Source: Christensenella intestinihominis (GTDB lineage: Bacteria; Bacillota; Clostridia; Christensenellales; Christensenellaceae). Taken from it: a DNA stretch of 64,000 nt. Location of the stretch: positions 62,001 through 126,000 of the forward strand of contig NZ_MAIQ01000004.1 of assembly GCF_001678845.1 (NCBI RefSeq), read 5' to 3'. Positions within the stretch are counted from its first letter, which is position 1. Every line of letters begins with the position of its first letter. Of the stretch, positions 62,294 to 64,000 are shown in pieces. A model generated the notes under the pieces. That model had not been told where the DNA came from and did not search any database. It saw nothing but the letters and a program-made list of their open reading frames with translations. The position numbers and the translations under genes were made by a program.

Positions 62294-62391
62294 TTGTTTG
62301 CAGGAAACCCGGCGCGCCGGAGAAACCGTTTTTCACAGTCCATATGTTATAATAGGAAAAAGCTTGCTTTATTCACACGGGGAGGTTGGCT

Positions 62392-62931
62392 ATGGAACAG
62401 CGAATCACGCAAGAGCTGCAAAAATTGGGGGCGATGTATACCGCGCCCATCGCGGTTTCCAAAATCAGCTTTTCGCCCGAACTCCGCCTGTTGTGCGAGA
62501 TGAACCGCTGCGGCGCGTATGGCGCGGGTTGGGGCTGCCCTCCCGGCTGCGGCATGGTGGAAGAGCTCGCGCGCAGAGTGCGGGAGTACCGGCGCGGCGT
62601 TGTCTATCAATCTGTGGGCACGCTGGAGGATTCCTTTGATTACGAGGGGATGATGGCGGCGGAACATATCTTCGGGGAAATATCGGACGGCATCCGGTTA
62701 TACTTAAAAAGCAGTGTGCCTGAACCGGAGGCGCTGGTCCTCGGCGCGGGCGCATGCAGGTTTTGCCCGGAGTGTACCTATCCTGCCGCTCCCTGCCGCT
62801 TCCCGGACCGCAAAAACATATCCCTGGAGGCATGCGGAATCGATGTATCCATATTATGCGAAAAATGCGGGCTTGCATATATCCATGGCGCGGGCACCAT
62901 TACCAATACGGGCATAGTGCTGTTCAATTAG
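62392..62931 (+). CDS. DUF2284 metal-binding protein
   Basis: A 179-residue cysteine-rich cytoplasmic protein. The DUF2284 pattern shows as CEMNRCGAYGAGWGCPPGCG near the start and GACRFCPECTYPAAPCRFPD, CGIDVSILCEKCG later; the cysteines probably bind Fe-S clusters. The function is not established. The ATG at 62392 follows GGGGAGGTT, and TATAAT at 62348-62353 is a likely -10 box. No partner gene is adjacent. Confidence 0.88.
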   Translation: MEQRITQELQKLGAMYTAPIAVSKISFSPELRLLCEMNRCGAYGAGWGCPPGCGMVEELARRVREYRRGVVYQSVGTLEDSFDYEGMMAAEHIFGEISDGIRLYLKSSVPEPEALVLGAGACRFCPECTYPAAPCRFPDRKNISLEACGIDVSILCEKCGLAYIHGAGTITNTGIVLFN

Positions 62932-62996
62932 GCTTTCAGGGCAATCCCCGGCAGGCATTGTCCTTCATTCTTCCCGCATAAATCCGGGAACGAAAA

Positions 62997-63022
62997 ACCG
63001 CGGGAATATTTACTCCCGCGGT
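62997..63022 (-). terminator. Terminator overlapping the end of the 48-residue gene
   Basis: Stem ACCGCGGGA/TCCCGCGGT, followed on the minus strand by TTTTCG. The stop codon of the small gene (63010) lies in the loop. Confidence 0.8.
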
Positions 63023-63156
63023 ACTCCGCCTCTTTTTCCCTTCCCGTAATCCGGGAGAAGTTCCAGCACTTCCTTTTCGGTTGCCCCCGTCGTGACGAGG
63101 AAAACCGTTCCAATGAGCACTCCCGCCGTATACAGGGCTTTTTTAACTTTTTCCAT
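63010..63156 (-). CDS. 48-residue single-helix membrane protein
   Basis: The ATG at 63156 follows GGGAGGAATGGAA (an in-frame ATG at 63162 is also possible). The product is MEKVKKALYTAGVLIGTVFL, then VTTGATEKEVLELLPDYGKG and a basic end: one membrane helix and a charged tail. It follows the 55-residue gene by 8-14 bases in one unit ended by the terminator. The function is unknown. Confidence 0.7.
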   Translation of the reverse strand: MEKVKKALYTAGVLIGTVFLVTTGATEKEVLELLPDYGKGKRGGVPRE

Positions 63157-63170
63157 TTCCATTCCTCCCG

Positions 63171-63338
63171 TTACTTAATCATCGCGTACCTTGCATCCCG
63201 CATAAGGCCGCTTACCTGTTCGCTTTTTCCGTCTTCCTTTTTCCGCCTGAGCTTATGCGTTACCGTTGTAATGCCCGAATAAACAAGCGTTGCGAGCACC
63301 GTCGTTCCTATGATTAACCAAAACAAAATTCGTTTCAT
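63171..63338 (-). CDS. 55-residue single-helix membrane protein
   Basis: The start is ATG 63338 after AAGGAGGACGAAAAC. An N-terminal membrane helix (MKRILFWLIIGTTVLATLVY) leads to a charged cytoplasmic tail (KLRRKKEDGKSEQVSGLMRD). It is coupled to the 48-residue gene. It lies downstream of the encapsulin gene, but a terminator separates them. Confidence 0.72.
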   Translation of the reverse strand: MKRILFWLIIGTTVLATLVYSGITTVTHKLRRKKEDGKSEQVSGLMRDARYAMIK

Positions 63339-63453
63339 GTTTTCGTCCTCCTTGTCTTTTTCTGATTCTATCGTACTTCCCGGGACGAAATCCTGCTATT
63401 CCTCTTGCTTACAATAAGATTACGTTTTTGTAATCCTTCTATATAACAAAAAA

Positions 63454-63475
63454 GACCTGCCGTTTTTGGCAGGTC
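63454..63475 (-). terminator. Encapsulin gene terminator
   Basis: Stem GACCTGCC/GGCAGGTC with a GTTTTT loop, followed on the minus strand by TTTTTTG. Confidence 0.88.
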
Positions 63476-63491
63476 CTTTTGTGTAATTCCG

Positions 63492-64000
63492 TTAGTTAAA
63501 CACCACGACCGCTTCCTGCTCTTTCAGGCGCGGAAGCACCGTTTCCAGCACACGCATATGGTGGTTGAGGTCCACAAGCTCAAGATAGGCCGTCTGTATG
63601 TCCTGCCCGATGACGATATCCATATACTGCGGTTCGCAGCACACAAGCGCCGCTTTTTTGATCCCGAGGACCGGGGCGCGGAACAGCCTGCCGTCGACCA
63701 TTGTGGAAATACGGTCAATCTCCATCAGGCCCGTGCCCGGCTGTATCCGCTGAAGATCGAGATAGAGGTCCGGGCTCAGGATCAATGCGTAACGCCCCAG
63801 ATAGCCCTTGTCGTTCAGCATCGTGAGGCCCTTTGCGATATCGGCGAACGCATTTTCGCCGGTCGTCCAGTCGCCGCGTTTTATTTTGTTGGCGCGCGGC
63901 GCGTTCATGAGGCCCGTCAGCCCAAGCGCCTGGTTGCCAAAAAAGATCAGCTTGTCTTCCCTGCGCGCTACGGATTCCGCCGCCGTCATGGCGGAAGAAA
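63492..64000 (-). CDS. Encapsulin shell protein (family 1), C-terminal part; 5' end beyond window
   Basis: The last 168-170 residues of a HK97-fold, linocin-M18-like shell protein. Matching features are SVARREDKLIFFGN, the GLTGLMNAP segment, YALILSPDLYLDLQRIQPGTG, MEIDRISTMVDGRLFRAPVLG, YMDIVIGQDIQTAYLEL and the C-terminal LPRLKEQEAVVVF. The frame is open at the window end, with the visible ATG at 63989 internal to the expected protein. Encapsulins form protein nanocompartments around cargo such as ferritin-like or peroxidase enzymes; the cargo gene would lie upstream, outside the window. Confidence 0.9.
   Translation of the reverse strand, partial: SSAMTAAESVARREDKLIFFGNQALGLTGLMNAPRANKIKRGDWTTGENAFADIAKGLTMLNDKGYLGRYALILSPDLYLDLQRIQPGTGLMEIDRISTMVDGRLFRAPVLGIKKAALVCCEPQYMDIVIGQDIQTAYLELVDLNHHMRVLETVLPRLKEQEAVVVFN

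Noticed and set aside
1-64000. CRISPR arrays, rRNA operons, IS transposases or prophage gene clusters
   Set aside because: I looked for regular spaced repeats, transposase motifs and phage structural genes and found none, apart from the encapsulin shell gene, which shares its fold with phage capsids but does not lie in a phage cluster here.

Overview
The window reads as a chromosomal segment of a Gram-positive, anaerobe-type member of the Clostridia. Supporting evidence: a clostridial SecA with a C-terminal zinc motif, a long-form ribosome hibernation factor preceded by what looks like a raiA-motif RNA, the tilS-hpt-ftsH block, LytR-CpsA-Psr proteins, sortase-style and proline-rich surface proteins, an NlpC/P60 hydrolase, 2x[4Fe-4S] and Old Yellow Enzyme redox proteins, AGGAGG-type ribosome binding sites, many TTG/GTG starts, and no outer-membrane genes. 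Base composition is moderate to high in G+C. A Christensenellaceae-like origin is plausible but is a guess, since there is no rRNA here.

Layout. 0-6 kb: rhamnose/sugar catabolism (ABC transporter, SDR dehydrogenase, L-rhamnose isomerase, LacI repressor with visible operators) plus an XRE regulator whose putative operators sit in a perfect sigma-A promoter. 6-9.8 kb: a catalytically degenerate tyrosine-recombinase-like protein, a carboxylesterase and two overlapping CarD-like genes. 9.8-11.5 kb: tRNA-Met followed by two exact-period 122-bp repeats that reproduce the tRNA 3' end, then a low-GC EVE-like/nuclease-like gene, which looks like a small integrated defence island. 11.5-26 kb: sensor kinase, a PurF-like protein lacking the glutaminase cysteine, a GGDEF-EAL protein, prfB without the usual frameshift, def, MerR and XRE regulators, secA, raiA-type RNA and hpf. 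26-38 kb: comF-recD2-metK operon, a TtcA-like gene, two LCP paralogs, mreB, a phosphohexomutase and a MATE exporter.

38.9-45.6 kb: a five-gene minus-strand surface locus. It encodes a 1317-residue beta-helix-type protein, two paralogous membrane-anchored proteins, a small secreted protein homologous to the C-terminal module of the large one, and a PKTGD-anchored Ig-like protein. I consider this the best candidate for an undescribed system (surface fibre or adhesin assembly). 46-55.7 kb: phosphodiesterase, proline/threonine-rich membrane protein, prs, PHP phosphoesterase, ftsH-hpt-tilS with an unusual duplicated intergenic element. 55-57.5 kb: PAS-LuxR regulator divergent from a single-domain Old Yellow Enzyme and a 56-residue ferredoxin. 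58-64 kb: NlpC/P60 hydrolase, GH3 beta-glucosidase, DUF2284 protein, two tiny membrane proteins, and the C-terminal part of an encapsulin shell protein cut by the window edge.

Most calls rest on motif recognition from the translated sequence; no database search was run. Starts were chosen by ribosome binding site, and several genes are shorter than their longest open frame.
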